A model generated the notes under the pieces. That model had not been told where the DNA came from, made no database searches, and was given only the letters and a program-made list of their open reading frames with translations. The translations under genes were made by a program, and so were the position numbers. A DNA stretch of 64,000 nucleotides from RPQJ01 sp963744735 (lineage in GTDB: Bacteria > Pseudomonadota > Gammaproteobacteria > Steroidobacterales > Steroidobacteraceae), in assembly GCA_963744735.1 (NCBI GenBank), contig CAVUVH010000001.1, positions 317,708 through 381,707 on the forward strand, given 5' to 3'. Shown here piece after piece: positions 8,953-17,364 of this stretch (the stretch's first letter is position 1; each line of letters starts with the position of its first letter).

Positions 8953-10176
8953 ATGTCAGCCAACCCAACCCCTGTCCCGATGCGCGTCCTGCTCGGCGTG
9001 ACCGGCGGCATCGCCGCCTACAAGAGCGCCGAACTCACCCGGCGGCTGCAGGATCGTGGCGCGGAGGTGCAGGTCGTGATGACCGCCGGAGCGCAGCAGT
9101 TCGTCACGCCGCTGACGTTCCAGGCGCTGTCGGGGCGGCCCGTCCGCACGGACCTGTGGGACTCGGCGGCGGAAGCCGCCATGGGCCACATCGAACTCGC
9201 GCGCTGGCCCGAACGCATCGTGATCGCGCCAGCCTCGGCCGATTTTCTCGCGCGACTGGCGCACGGGCTGGCGGACGACCTGCTCTCGACGCTGTGCCTC
9301 GCCACCGATGCGCCGCTGATCGTGGCGCCGGCCATGAACCGCCTGATGTGGGCCAACGCGGCGACGCAGGCCAACGTCGCGGTGCTGCGCCAGCGCGGCG
9401 TGACGTTGCTCGGGCCGGCGGAAGGCAGCCAGGCCTGCGGTGAAACCGGCGCCGGCCGCATGGTCGAGCCGCAGGACATCGTCGACGCCGTGTTCGCTGC
9501 GCCACGCAGCGGCAGTCCGCAGCCCTTGCGCGGCCGCAAGGTCGTGGTGACGGCCGGACCGACGCGCGAGCGGATCGATCCGGTGCGTTTCATCACCAAC
9601 CGCAGTTCCGGCAAGATGGGCTTCGCCGTGGCCGAAGCCGCGCGCGACGCGGGCGCCGAGGTCGTCATCGTCAGCGGCCCGGTCAACGTGGCCACACCCG
9701 CCGGCGTGCGCCGGATCTGTGTCGAGTCGGCCGAGCAGATGCTGAATGCCGTGCAGGCGGAAATCGCCGACACCGACATCTTCATCGCCGCCGCCGCCGT
9801 CTCCGACTACCGCATGCGTGAAGTCGCCGAGCACAAGATCAAGAAGACGCGCGACGAGATCTCGCTGGAGCTGACGCGCACGCCCGACATCCTGGCCACC
9901 GTCGCGGCCGGGGCGCCGCGGCCGTTCGTCGTGGGATTCGCGGCCGAGACCCAGAACGTCGAGCGCAATGCGCTGCTGAAGCTGGAAGCCAAGAAGCTCG
10001 ACATGATCGCGGCCAACCAGGTGGGCGAAGGACTCGCGTTCGACTGTGACGACAACGCACTCACCGTGTACTGGCCGGGCGGCAAGCGCGAGCTGGAGCG
10101 AGCGCCGAAATGCCAGCTGGCCGCCCACCTGGTCGGCGTGATCGCCGAGCGCTACGCCGGCAGCGGGTCGCGATGA
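8953..10176 (+). CDS. coaBC: Bifunctional phosphopantothenoylcysteine decarboxylase / phosphopantothenate-cysteine ligase
   Basis: Second and third steps of CoA synthesis from pantothenate. The N-terminal CoaC flavoprotein half has GVTGGIAAYKSAELTRRL, the active-site His in AMGHIELARW, PAMNRLMW and the substrate-recognition Cys in GSQACGETGAGRM. The C-terminal CoaB half begins VVVTAGPTRERIDPVRFITN and has NRSSGKMG and AAAVSDYR, with KxKK-type motif HKIKKTRDE. 407 residues is normal. Its stop overlaps the dut start (ATGA), so the two are translationally coupled. Confidence 0.98.
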   Translation: MSANPTPVPMRVLLGVTGGIAAYKSAELTRRLQDRGAEVQVVMTAGAQQFVTPLTFQALSGRPVRTDLWDSAAEAAMGHIELARWPERIVIAPASADFLARLAHGLADDLLSTLCLATDAPLIVAPAMNRLMWANAATQANVAVLRQRGVTLLGPAEGSQACGETGAGRMVEPQDIVDAVFAAPRSGSPQPLRGRKVVVTAGPTRERIDPVRFITNRSSGKMGFAVAEAARDAGAEVVIVSGPVNVATPAGVRRICVESAEQMLNAVQAEIADTDIFIAAAAVSDYRMREVAEHKIKKTRDEISLELTRTPDILATVAAGAPRPFVVGFAAETQNVERNALLKLEAKKLDMIAANQVGEGLAFDCDDNALTVYWPGGKRELERAPKCQLAAHLVGVIAERYAGSGSR

Positions 10177-10634
10177 GTCGGCCGCGCCTGCAGGTGCGCA
10201 TCCTCGATGCGCGCATTGGCCGGGATTACCCGTTGCCGCACTACGCGACTCCCGGGTCCGCGGGCCTCGACCTGCGCGCCTGCCTCGACGTGCCGCTGCT
10301 GCTGCAGCCCGGCGCGACGCAGCTCATCCCGACCGGTATCGCGATCCACCTCGACGACCCTGGCCTCGCGGCCGTGTTGTTGCCGCGATCCGGGCTGGGC
10401 CACAAGCACGGCATCGTGCTCGGCAACCTGGTGGGCCTGATCGACTCGGACTACCAGGGCCAGGTGATGGTCTCGTGCTGGAACCGCGGGCAATCCGCAT
10501 TCACGATCGAGCCGGGCGAACGCATCGCGCAGATGGTGATCGTGCCCGTGGTGCAGGTGGAGTTCGACGTGGTCGAGGCGTTCAGCGCGAGCGATCGCGG
10601 CGCAGGCGGGTTTGGCAGCTCGGGCAGGACGTAA
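10173..10634 (+). CDS. dut: Deoxyuridine 5'-triphosphate nucleotidohydrolase
   Basis: dUTPase, hydrolysing dUTP to dUMP and pyrophosphate to keep uracil out of DNA. All five trimer motifs are visible in the 153-residue product: I TPGSAGLDLRA, II LLPRSGLGHKHG, III GNLVGLIDSDYQG, IV PGERIAQMVIVPV, V RGAGGFGSSG. The start overlaps the coaBC stop. The coaBC-dut pairing is conserved in gammaproteobacteria. Confidence 0.98.
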   Translation: MSRPRLQVRILDARIGRDYPLPHYATPGSAGLDLRACLDVPLLLQPGATQLIPTGIAIHLDDPGLAAVLLPRSGLGHKHGIVLGNLVGLIDSDYQGQVMVSCWNRGQSAFTIEPGERIAQMVIVPVVQVEFDVVEAFSASDRGAGGFGSSGRT

Positions 10635-10642
10635 GCCGCCCG

Positions 10643-11320
10643 CTACTTGATGCCCTTCAGTTCCTTGAAGCGGCTGATGTCGGCGGCGAACTCGGCCGTG
10701 ACGCGCGCGCGCTCGGTCGTGTTCTTGGCGAGTTCCTGCTCGTACACCTGCAGGCCCTTCACGGTGTTCACGATCTCGCTGGCGATGTGTTCCGGCAATG
10801 CCTCGGCGCCGGCGTCGGCGTTGTAGGGACGGTAACGCTGCACCGATTCCATCAACCGCGCTTCGCGTGCGCGCAGGTTGGTGATGTACTGGCGCGTCAC
10901 CACGTTCTGCTGCTCGAGCAGGTCGACGCGCTGGTCGCGCAGGCGCTCGATGTCCGCGACCGTCAGGTAGGTCGCCAGCAACGTGCGGTCGCGCTGCACG
11001 GCGGCAGCACGCGCGTCCTCGGCTGCTTTCTGCGCGGCAATCTGTTCCAGCGACTTCGCACCCGGGATGGTCCGCACGACACGGCCCATTTCGTCGAGCA
11101 CCTCGACGTCGGCGCCCATGCATTCGGCCGGGATGTTCTGGCCGAAGAAACTGTGTCCCGTGGCGCTCTTGCAGCGGTAGACGTGTTCCTGCGGCGCGCC
11201 TGGAGCCGCGTCCGCCACGCCCACCACCAGCACTGCCGCCAGCACCAGCAGCAGCGCGGCCACGCCGACGCGGGCGCGCAGGGGCGGCCGCTGGGGGGTC
11301 AATGGGTGTTCGGAGCGCAT
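10643..11320 (-). CDS. Hypothetical secreted or membrane-anchored protein, DUF4124-like
   Basis: About 225 residues. A hydrophobic segment (VGVAALLLVLAAVLVVGVADA) forms a signal peptide or anchor, followed by VYRCKSATGHSFFGQNIPAEC, which resembles the DUF4124 pattern (a short periplasmic domain with a Cys pair), and then a long charged helical region likely to form a coiled coil. The start at 11320 is chosen because the hydrophobic segment then lies within 45 residues; an upstream ATG at 11368 is possible. It converges on dut with 8 bases between stops. Periplasmic location is inferred; the function is not known. Confidence 0.75.
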   Translation of the reverse strand: MRSEHPLTPQRPPLRARVGVAALLLVLAAVLVVGVADAAPGAPQEHVYRCKSATGHSFFGQNIPAECMGADVEVLDEMGRVVRTIPGAKSLEQIAAQKAAEDARAAAVQRDRTLLATYLTVADIERLRDQRVDLLEQQNVVTRQYITNLRAREARLMESVQRYRPYNADAGAEALPEHIASEIVNTVKGLQVYEQELAKNTTERARVTAEFAADISRFKELKGIK

Positions 11321-11413
11321 GGGGTGGATTCTGAACCCAGAACCCCTCCGGTTTGCAGCCTTTTCCATCGCGGATGCCTCAGCACTGTGACCCGCGTCAA
11401 ACTGGCGCTCCCC

Positions 11414-12046
11414 TCAGACGCCGTACTGGTCCCGGTAAGCGCGGACCGCCTGCAGCACGGCACTGTCCCCGGTCGCCTCCAGGTGGGCCATCAGGTCACG
11501 CAGCCGCAGCACTGCGATGACCGGCAGGCCGAACGACTCCTGCACCTCCTGGACCGCCGACTTCGTGCCCTGGCCGCGCTCCTCGCGGTCGAGCGCGATC
11601 AGCACGCCCGCGGGGGTCGCGCCCTGGCCGCGGATGATCTCGACCGATTCGCGGATGGCCGTCCCGGCCGTGATCACGTCGTCGACGATCAGCACCCGGC
11701 CCCGGAGCGGCGCGCCGACGATCGTGCCGCCTTCGCCATGATCCTTCGCCTCCTTGCGGTTGAAGGCGAAGGGCAGGTTGCGGCCCTCGTGCTCGGCCAG
11801 GCCGGCGGCGGTCGTCGTCACCAGCGGGATGCCCTTGTAGGCCGGGCCGAACAGCATGTCGAACTCGACGCCCGACCGCGCCGCCGCGTGCGCGTAAAAG
11901 CGCCCGAGCGAGCCGATGGCATGCCCGGTGTTGAACAGGCCGGCGTTGAAGAAGTACGGGCTCCTGCGGCCGGATTTCAGCGTGAACTCGCCGAAACGCA
12001 GCACGCCGAGCTCGAGGCAGAGACGGATGAAGTCGCTGGGTTGCAT
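11414..12046 (-). CDS. pyrE: Orotate phosphoribosyltransferase
   Basis: Converts orotate plus PRPP to orotidine 5'-phosphate in pyrimidine synthesis. The 210-residue protein carries FTLKSGRRSPYFFNAGLF near the N-terminus, LFGPAYKGIPL, and the PRPP-binding motif RVLIVDDVITAGTA near residue 118. The start lies 26 bases from the divergent exonuclease III gene, with overlapping -10-like sequences between them. Confidence 0.97.
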   Translation of the reverse strand: MQPSDFIRLCLELGVLRFGEFTLKSGRRSPYFFNAGLFNTGHAIGSLGRFYAHAAARSGVEFDMLFGPAYKGIPLVTTTAAGLAEHEGRNLPFAFNRKEAKDHGEGGTIVGAPLRGRVLIVDDVITAGTAIRESVEIIRGQGATPAGVLIALDREERGQGTKSAVQEVQESFGLPVIAVLRLRDLMAHLEATGDSAVLQAVRAYRDQYGV

Positions 12047-12056
12047 GGCTGCGTAC

Positions 12057-12064
12057 TTTATACT
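12057..12064. promoter_or_regulatory. Overlapping divergent -10 elements of pyrE and the exonuclease III gene
   Basis: In the 26-base gap, TATACT (12059-12064, plus) lies 8 bases before the exonuclease ATG, and TATAAA (complement of 12057-12062, minus) lies 10 bases before the pyrE ATG. If used, both transcripts would be leaderless or nearly so. No clear -35 boxes; they would fall within the coding regions. Confidence 0.4.
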
Positions 12065-12072
12065 TTGCGCCC

Positions 12073-12840
12073 ATGCGCATCATCACCCTCAACGCGAACG
12101 GCATCCGCTCCGCGGCGCGCAAGGGCTTTTTCGACTGGCTGCCGGCCCAGGACGCGGACGTGGTCTGCGTGCAGGAGACCAAGTGCCAGCGCGACCAGAT
12201 CGACGAGCCGCATTTCCACCCGGCCGGTTACCACTGCTACTACTTCGACGCCGTCAAGAAGGGCTACAGCGGCGTCGCCGTGTATTCGCGGGAGAAGCCG
12301 CTGACCGTCGTCGCCGGCCACGGGTCGAAGGAGTTCGACACGGAGGGGCGCTACATCGAGGCGCGCTTCAAGGACCTGAGCGTGATTTCGCTCTACCTGC
12401 CGTCCGGCTCCTCGAGCGACGAGCGCCAGCAGGCCAAGTTCCGTTTTCTCGCGGAATTCATGCCCTACCTGCGCGCGCTGAAGCGCAGGCGGCGCAACTA
12501 CATCCTGTGCGGCGACTGGAACATCGCGCACAAGGAAATCGACCTGCGCAACTGGAAGTCGAACCAGAAGAACTCCGGCTTCCTGCCGGAAGAGCGCGCC
12601 TGGCTCGATGAACTGTTCGGCGACGTCGGCTACGTCGATGCGTTCCGCGAGGTCAATGCCGGGCCCGACCAGTACACCTGGTGGTCCAACCGCGGCCAGG
12701 CCTGGAGCAAGAACGTCGGCTGGCGCATCGACTACCAGGTGCTGAGCCCGGGCCTGCGCGGCAGCGTGCGCAGCGCCGATATCTTCAAGTCGCAGCGCTT
12801 CTCCGACCATGCGCCGCTCACCGTGACCTACGACCTGTGA
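12073..12840 (+). CDS. xth: Exodeoxyribonuclease III (AP endonuclease family)
   Basis: Mg2+-dependent 3'-5' exonuclease and AP endonuclease for base-excision repair. The 255-residue protein shows the family's catalytic residues: Asn in TLNANGIR, Glu in VQETKCQRDQID, Asp/Asn in CGDWNIAHKEIDL, and the C-terminal SDHAPL with catalytic His. Length and full coverage are normal for the ExoA/XthA type. The downstream permease gene starts inside its stop codon (GTGA overlap), so the two are coupled. Confidence 0.96.
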   Translation: MRIITLNANGIRSAARKGFFDWLPAQDADVVCVQETKCQRDQIDEPHFHPAGYHCYYFDAVKKGYSGVAVYSREKPLTVVAGHGSKEFDTEGRYIEARFKDLSVISLYLPSGSSSDERQQAKFRFLAEFMPYLRALKRRRRNYILCGDWNIAHKEIDLRNWKSNQKNSGFLPEERAWLDELFGDVGYVDAFREVNAGPDQYTWWSNRGQAWSKNVGWRIDYQVLSPGLRGSVRSADIFKSQRFSDHAPLTVTYDL

Positions 12841-14225
12841 CCGGCGGCGCCACGGCCACCGACGACGCGGCGCGCCGGCCCTGGTGGCGTGGCTGGCTGG
12901 ATGCGGTGCTGGCCTACCGGCATCCGCGCGTAGCGGCGATGCTGTTCCTCGGCTTCTCGGCCGGCCTGCCGTTCATGCTCGTGTTCTCGACGCTGTCGGC
13001 GTGGCTGCGCGAAGTGGGCATCGAGCGCGCCACGATCGGCATGCTGTCGTGGGTCGGCATCATCTATTCGATCAAGTTCTTCTGGGCGCCGGTGGTCGAC
13101 CGCCTGCCGCTGCCCGTGCTGCACCGGTGGCTGGGCCGCCGTCGCAGCTGGATGCTGCTGGCACAGGCCGGCATCGCGTTCGGGCTGTTCCAGATGGCGC
13201 ACCTCGATCCCGTCGGTCACCTCGGTGCGATGGCGCTGCTCGCCCTGCTGGTCGCGTTTTCCTCCGCCACCCAGGACATCGCCATCGACGCATGGCGCAT
13301 CGAGGCTGCGCCGCAACCCATGCAGGGCGTGATGGCCGCCGCCTATCAGCTGGGCTACCGCATTGCCGTCATGGTCGGCAGCGCCGGCGCCCTCTGGATC
13401 GCGGCGGATCACGGCTGGACGACGGCCTACACGGTCATGGCGGTCATGGTCGGCGTCGGCATCGTGACCACGCTGGTCATCGCCGAACCCGAACCGCGCG
13501 TTGCGCGGCAGGACCTCGACCAGGAGCAGCGCGTCATCGACTGGCTCGAGCGCAAGGCGCACTGGCCGCCGGCGCTGCGGACCGCGGGCAGCTGGTTCGT
13601 CGGCGCCGTGGTCTGTCCGTTCGTGGACTTCTTCACCCGCAACGGCACGACGCTCGCGATCCTGATGCTGGCCTTCATCGGCAGCTACCGGCTGACCGAT
13701 TTCACGCAGGGCGTGATGGCGAACCCGTTCTATCTCGACGTCGGCTACTCGCTCAAGGAAATTGCCGCGGTCGCCAAGGGCTTCGGCGTGTTTGCCGCGA
13801 TTTTCGGCACGATCCTCGGGGGCATCGCGGTCGCGCGGCTCGGCACGGTGAAGTCGCTGGCGCTCGGCAGCGTGCTGGTGATCGGGTCAAACCTCATGTT
13901 CATGACCCTGGCTTTCCAGGACCATCCCAGCCTGACCGGTCTCGCATTCGTGGTCAGTGCCGACAACCTCGCGATGGGCGTCGCCGGCACGGCGCTGATC
14001 GCCTACCTCTCGAGCCTGACCAGCGCCTCGTACACGGCCACGCAATACGCGCTGTTCTCCTCGATGTACGCGCTGCCGGGCAAGCTGCTGATGGGCGGCT
14101 CGGGGTTCGTCGTCGACGCAGTGGGCTATCCGTGGTTCTTCGTCTACACCTCGCTGCTCGGCCTGCCTGCGCTGGTGCTGCTTTTCTTCCTGGCGCGGCA
14201 GATGCGGCGCCAGGACGCCGCCTGA
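12837..14225 (+). CDS. ampG: AmpG-like muropeptide permease (MFS)
   Basis: A 462-residue major facilitator protein, predicted to import anhydromuropeptides for cell-wall recycling. It begins after a GTG overlapping the exonuclease stop. Family features include FLGFSAGLPFMLVFSTLSAWLR in the first membrane helix region, FWAPVVDRLPLPVL, RRSWMLLAQ, and SSATQDIAIDAWRIE, which are the AmpG hallmark segments. About 12 to 14 hydrophobic helices with a soluble central loop (residues 195-240). The gene symbol is from motif likeness; relatives with other substrates cannot be excluded. Confidence 0.9.
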   Translation: MTGGATATDDAARRPWWRGWLDAVLAYRHPRVAAMLFLGFSAGLPFMLVFSTLSAWLREVGIERATIGMLSWVGIIYSIKFFWAPVVDRLPLPVLHRWLGRRRSWMLLAQAGIAFGLFQMAHLDPVGHLGAMALLALLVAFSSATQDIAIDAWRIEAAPQPMQGVMAAAYQLGYRIAVMVGSAGALWIAADHGWTTAYTVMAVMVGVGIVTTLVIAEPEPRVARQDLDQEQRVIDWLERKAHWPPALRTAGSWFVGAVVCPFVDFFTRNGTTLAILMLAFIGSYRLTDFTQGVMANPFYLDVGYSLKEIAAVAKGFGVFAAIFGTILGGIAVARLGTVKSLALGSVLVIGSNLMFMTLAFQDHPSLTGLAFVVSADNLAMGVAGTALIAYLSSLTSASYTATQYALFSSMYALPGKLLMGGSGFVVDAVGYPWFFVYTSLLGLPALVLLFFLARQMRRQDAA

Positions 14226-14234
14226 GCCCGGGTC

Positions 14235-14615
14235 GTGCCGCCGCCGGACGACATCGACCTGACGCGCGTGATCTGCCCGCTGCACGAGCTGGGCGAACCC
14301 GGCGCCCGCGGCTTCACGATGGGCGAGGGTGAGTGGCCATTGCGCGGCTTCGTGGTGCGCCGCGGCGCGATTGTCCGCGCCTACGTCAACCACTGCCCGC
14401 ATGCGGGGTTTCCGCTCAACTGGCAGCCTGACCAGTTCCTGGCGACACACGCGCCCCTGATCCGCTGCGTGATGCACGGCGCGCTGTTCGAGATCGAGAC
14501 GGGAGACTGCGTGTCGGGGCCGTGCATGGGGCAGGGCCTGCAGCCGTTGCCGGTCACGGTGCGCAACGGCTACGTGCTGCTCGACGATTCGGTGCCGTTG
14601 CGCGACCCGAATTGA
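14235..14615 (+). CDS. Rieske [2Fe-2S] domain protein
   Basis: A stand-alone 126-residue Rieske ferredoxin-like protein. Cluster ligands are visible: CPHAGF (Cys-x-His) around residue 55 and CVMHGALF (Cys-x-x-His) around residue 79. No signal peptide or membrane anchor, so a cytoplasmic electron carrier or a small subunit of an oxygenase-type system is likely. GTG start, 9 bases after the AmpG-like gene, so probably in one operon with it. Partner enzyme not evident in the neighbourhood. Confidence 0.88.
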   Translation: MPPPDDIDLTRVICPLHELGEPGARGFTMGEGEWPLRGFVVRRGAIVRAYVNHCPHAGFPLNWQPDQFLATHAPLIRCVMHGALFEIETGDCVSGPCMGQGLQPLPVTVRNGYVLLDDSVPLRDPN

Positions 14616-14633
14616 AGATTGCCGCCGCCGCGC

Positions 14634-14990
14634 TCAGCCAGCGCGGGGCTCGCCTGCGTCGTCCGGCAGTTCCAGCTCCGAGTAGCCGTCGGCCTCGCCG
14701 CGGTCGAGCGAGTCGAGCGCGAGGCTCGCGCCTTTGACGGGCTCCGCGTCGAATTCGTTCTCGCAGTCTTCCGGCTCGACATCGACCGACCCGGTCCAGT
14801 CCTCGGGCGGTTCTGCCTGCAGGATACGTTCCTCGCCCCAGTCCTCGACATCCATCTCCTCGATGGTGCCGTCGAAGTACTGGATCTCGATGGTGCCGTC
14901 GTCCTGGTCGTACGCGACGATCTCGAACGAGTCGCCACCCGGACGCGCATACCACTTGCCTACGACAGGTGCTGGGTTTTGCATCGCCAT
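14634..14990 (-). CDS. Small acidic hypothetical protein
   Basis: 118 residues from the ATG at 14990, starting MAMQNPAPVVGKWYARPGG. The first half (GKWYARPGGDSFEIVAYDQD, then IEIQYFDGTIEEMDVEDW) is a small beta-rich domain seen in short gammaproteobacterial proteins of unknown function, recalled as DUF6763-like; the second half is a very acidic, probably disordered tail. No signal peptide. Converges on the Rieske gene. The open frame extends upstream to 15071 but the additional 27 residues look non-conserved. Confidence 0.75.
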   Translation of the reverse strand: MAMQNPAPVVGKWYARPGGDSFEIVAYDQDDGTIEIQYFDGTIEEMDVEDWGEERILQAEPPEDWTGSVDVEPEDCENEFDAEPVKGASLALDSLDRGEADGYSELELPDDAGEPRAG

Positions 14991-15082
14991 GTGTCCTCGC
15001 GGCATCCTCGCGCTTGCTATCCTGTCAACGGTTGTAGACCTGCGCGGCCCGGAGTTCAAGTCGCGAAACACCTGAAGTTGCG

Positions 15083-15712
15083 ATGCTCGACGAACTGATC
15101 AAATTCTTCGTGGTACTGCTGGTGGTGGTGGAGCCGCTGTCGCTCCTGCCCATCCTTGCCGGGCTCACGCGCGGCACGGACGAGTCCTACACCCGGCACA
15201 TGTCCTACAAGGCCGTCGGCATTTCCGCCGTGGTCTGTTTCGTGTTTGCCGTGGGCGGCACGGCCCTGTTGCGGCTGCTCGGGATCAGCGTCGACGCCTT
15301 CAAGATCGGCGGCGGCATCCTGCTGTTCATGCTCGCGATCGAGATGGTCTTCGCGCGGCCCTCCGGCGCGCGCTCGATCACGCCGGGCGAGGATGCCGAG
15401 GCGCACAAGCGCGTCGATATCTCCGTGTTCCCATTGGCTTTTCCGCTGATTGCCGGGCCCGGCGCGCTGGCCGTGATCCTGCTCGCGTTCGTCGACGTGC
15501 CGTTCGGCTCGCCGCAGTTTGCCGGCCAGCTGCTGGTGATCGGGCTCGTGCTGGGCATCACGCTGGGGCTGATGCTGGTCACGGGGCCGGTGATGCGCAT
15601 CGTGGGCGAGACCGGCGGCGCGGTGCTTGGCCGGCTGCTCGGCGTGCTGCTCGCGGCGCTCGCCTCGCAGTTCGTGATCGACGGCCTGCGCGGGGCGCTG
15701 GGCGACCTCTAG
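15083..15712 (+). CDS. MarC family integral membrane protein
   Basis: 209 residues with six hydrophobic segments and the family motifs FFVVLLVVVEPLSLLPI near the N-terminus, LLRLLGISVDAFKIGGGILL, and the central PLAFPLIAGPGALAVILL. MarC/SNARE-associated-like UPF0056 proteins were once linked to multiple antibiotic resistance, but their transport function is unproven. Divergently placed against the small acidic protein gene; single-gene unit by the look of the spacing. Confidence 0.92.
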   Translation: MLDELIKFFVVLLVVVEPLSLLPILAGLTRGTDESYTRHMSYKAVGISAVVCFVFAVGGTALLRLLGISVDAFKIGGGILLFMLAIEMVFARPSGARSITPGEDAEAHKRVDISVFPLAFPLIAGPGALAVILLAFVDVPFGSPQFAGQLLVIGLVLGITLGLMLVTGPVMRIVGETGGAVLGRLLGVLLAALASQFVIDGLRGALGDL

Positions 15713-15739
15713 AGGTTCACAGGGCTCCTGGCCGATCCG

Positions 15740-16483
15740 TCAGCGCCGGATGAACGCCAGGTCCCAGACGCCGTGGCCCAGCCGCTGGCCGCGGCGTTCG
15801 AAGCGCGTCAATGGCCGGCTGGCCGGGCGCTCGACGTACTGGCCGTCCGCCGCCGCGTTGACCAGCCCGGCGCATTGCCCCGCGATCGCCAGCATGTGCT
15901 CGGCATAGGGCTGCCAGTCGGTGGCCATGCGCAGGACGCCGCCGGGCTTCAGCTTGCGCGCCACCAGCGCCACGAATGCCGGCTGCACGATGCGCCGCTT
16001 GTGGTGCCGCTTCTTCGGCCAGGGATCCGGGAAATACAGCAGCAGTTCGTCGAGCGTGGCATCGGCGACGCGGCGCTGCAGGACCTCGACCGCGTCGTCA
16101 CAGACGATGCGGACATTGGCGAGCTGTGCCGCTTCGCACTGCAGCAGCAGGTGGCCGACACCGGGGGGATGCACTTCCAGGCCGACGAAGTTCCGCTCGG
16201 GATGAGCGGTCGCGAGCGCCACCAGCGACTCGCCGTTGCCGAAGCCGACCTCGAACACGACCGGCGCCTCGCGACCGAACATCGCCGCGAAGTCGAAAGG
16301 CTGGTCGCTCCGGTCGAGCCCGAGCCGCGGCCACAGTTCGCGCCAGGCGCGTTCCTGTGCCTGCGTCATGCGGCCTGCGCGCACGACGAAACTGCGGATG
16401 TGACGCTGGCGCGCTGCGTCCGTGGCGGCGGCCGGGCTGACGGCGTCTGCGGCCGGCGGATCCGTCGCGTCTGGCTTCGGCAT
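15740..16483 (-). CDS. trmB: tRNA (guanine-N7-)-methyltransferase
   Basis: Methylates G46 in the variable loop of tRNAs. 247 residues; SAM-binding FEVGFGNGESLVALA (near 85-99), the catalytic-region motif LYFPDPWPKKRHHKRRIVQ, and a C-terminal TRFERRGQRLGHGVWDLAF, all typical of TrmB. An alanine-rich N-terminal 25 residues is probably disordered. Converges on marC with 27 bases between stops. Confidence 0.97.
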   Translation of the reverse strand: MPKPDATDPPAADAVSPAAATDAARQRHIRSFVVRAGRMTQAQERAWRELWPRLGLDRSDQPFDFAAMFGREAPVVFEVGFGNGESLVALATAHPERNFVGLEVHPPGVGHLLLQCEAAQLANVRIVCDDAVEVLQRRVADATLDELLLYFPDPWPKKRHHKRRIVQPAFVALVARKLKPGGVLRMATDWQPYAEHMLAIAGQCAGLVNAAADGQYVERPASRPLTRFERRGQRLGHGVWDLAFIRR

Positions 16484-16561
16484 GGGCAAGGGATTACATT
16501 CGACGCTGACTCTGGATATCAACATGATAAGGCCCGCGCAGGGCCGCGAGGGAGAATACCG

Positions 16562-17161
16562 ATGGCGCAGAATCACGGCGGTTTCCTGGACACGCTGGGC
16601 GGCGACGCCAAGGCGCTGTGCAAGCGCACCTGGTGGGTGTTCCTCGTGGGCGGTCTCGCCAGCATCGTCTTCGGCGTGCTGGCGTTCCTGCAGCCGGCCA
16701 CCGCGCTGTTCGTCGTGGCGACGTTCTTTGCCGCGGCGATCCTGGTCGATGGCGCATCCAACCTGCTGGGCGCGATCCAGAACCGCGAGAAGGACGGCTG
16801 GTGGATCATGCTGCTGATCGGCGTCCTCGGCGTGGTCGTCGGCGGCTACGCGCTGTTCAATCCGCCGGTCAGCATGATGGCGTTCATCCTGCTGGTGGCG
16901 CTCGAGGCCATCGTGCTCGGCGTGTTCCTCATCATGCTCGGCTACAAGGTGCGCGCCACCTCCGAGCGCGAATGGCTGCTGTACCTCGCCGGCGCGGTCT
17001 CGATCCTGTTCGGCGCACTGGTGATCGTGAATCCCAAGATCGGCGGCCTGTCGGTGATCTGGATGATCGCGACCTGGGCGCTGATGGTCGGCGTGCTCAA
17101 GGTCATGTTCGCGTTCAAGGTGAAGAACCTGCCGGGGAAGCTCGAGAACCGCTTCGTGTAG
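16562..17161 (+). CDS. HdeD family (DUF308) acid-resistance-type membrane protein
   Basis: 199 residues with six closely spaced hydrophobic segments in three repeated pairs, each with a G-x-x-x-I/L-x-F/A-G-x-x-x-L/I pattern (for example GGLASIVFGVLAFLQPATAL and GAVSILFGALVIVNP). This matches the DUF308/HdeD fold; in Escherichia coli HdeD contributes to acid resistance at high cell density, but the biochemical role is unknown. The ATG at 16562 is preceded by GGGAGAA; the frame is open far upstream only as a shadow of trmB. Confidence 0.9.
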   Translation: MAQNHGGFLDTLGGDAKALCKRTWWVFLVGGLASIVFGVLAFLQPATALFVVATFFAAAILVDGASNLLGAIQNREKDGWWIMLLIGVLGVVVGGYALFNPPVSMMAFILLVALEAIVLGVFLIMLGYKVRATSEREWLLYLAGAVSILFGALVIVNPKIGGLSVIWMIATWALMVGVLKVMFAFKVKNLPGKLENRFV

Positions 17162-17213
17162 CGGGCGGGGGCTCGCGACGCGGCGCCGCAGTCGCAGGCG
17201 AGCGCTGGCATGA

Positions 17214-17311
17214 CCTTCCGGGCCTTGCCGGAAGGCCGTGCGCGACAGGGACGTCGCGCCCGGAGCCCCCATGGATGGGTTTACGGCGTCCTTCCGGCAA
17301 GGCCCGGAAGG
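17214..17311. repeat. Long structured inverted repeat between hdeD-like gene and flavoprotein gene
   Basis: A perfect 22-bp inverted repeat: 17214-17235 is the exact reverse complement of 17290-17311, and each arm is itself nearly palindromic (CCTTCC at one end, GGAAGG at the other). The 54-base centre contains a 7-bp hairpin (GCGCGAC with GTCGCGC, 17239-17258) and CCCATGGATGGG (5-bp stem). The centre resembles short intergenic elements common in gammaproteobacteria (GACAGGGACGTCG and ATGGATGGGTTTACGG type). It may serve as terminator for both flanking genes. Confidence 0.85.
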
Positions 17312-17364
17312 CCAGGACAGCGTGAGCTACTTCCTTCTTGCGTCGCGCTCGCGCTCACCGCCCG

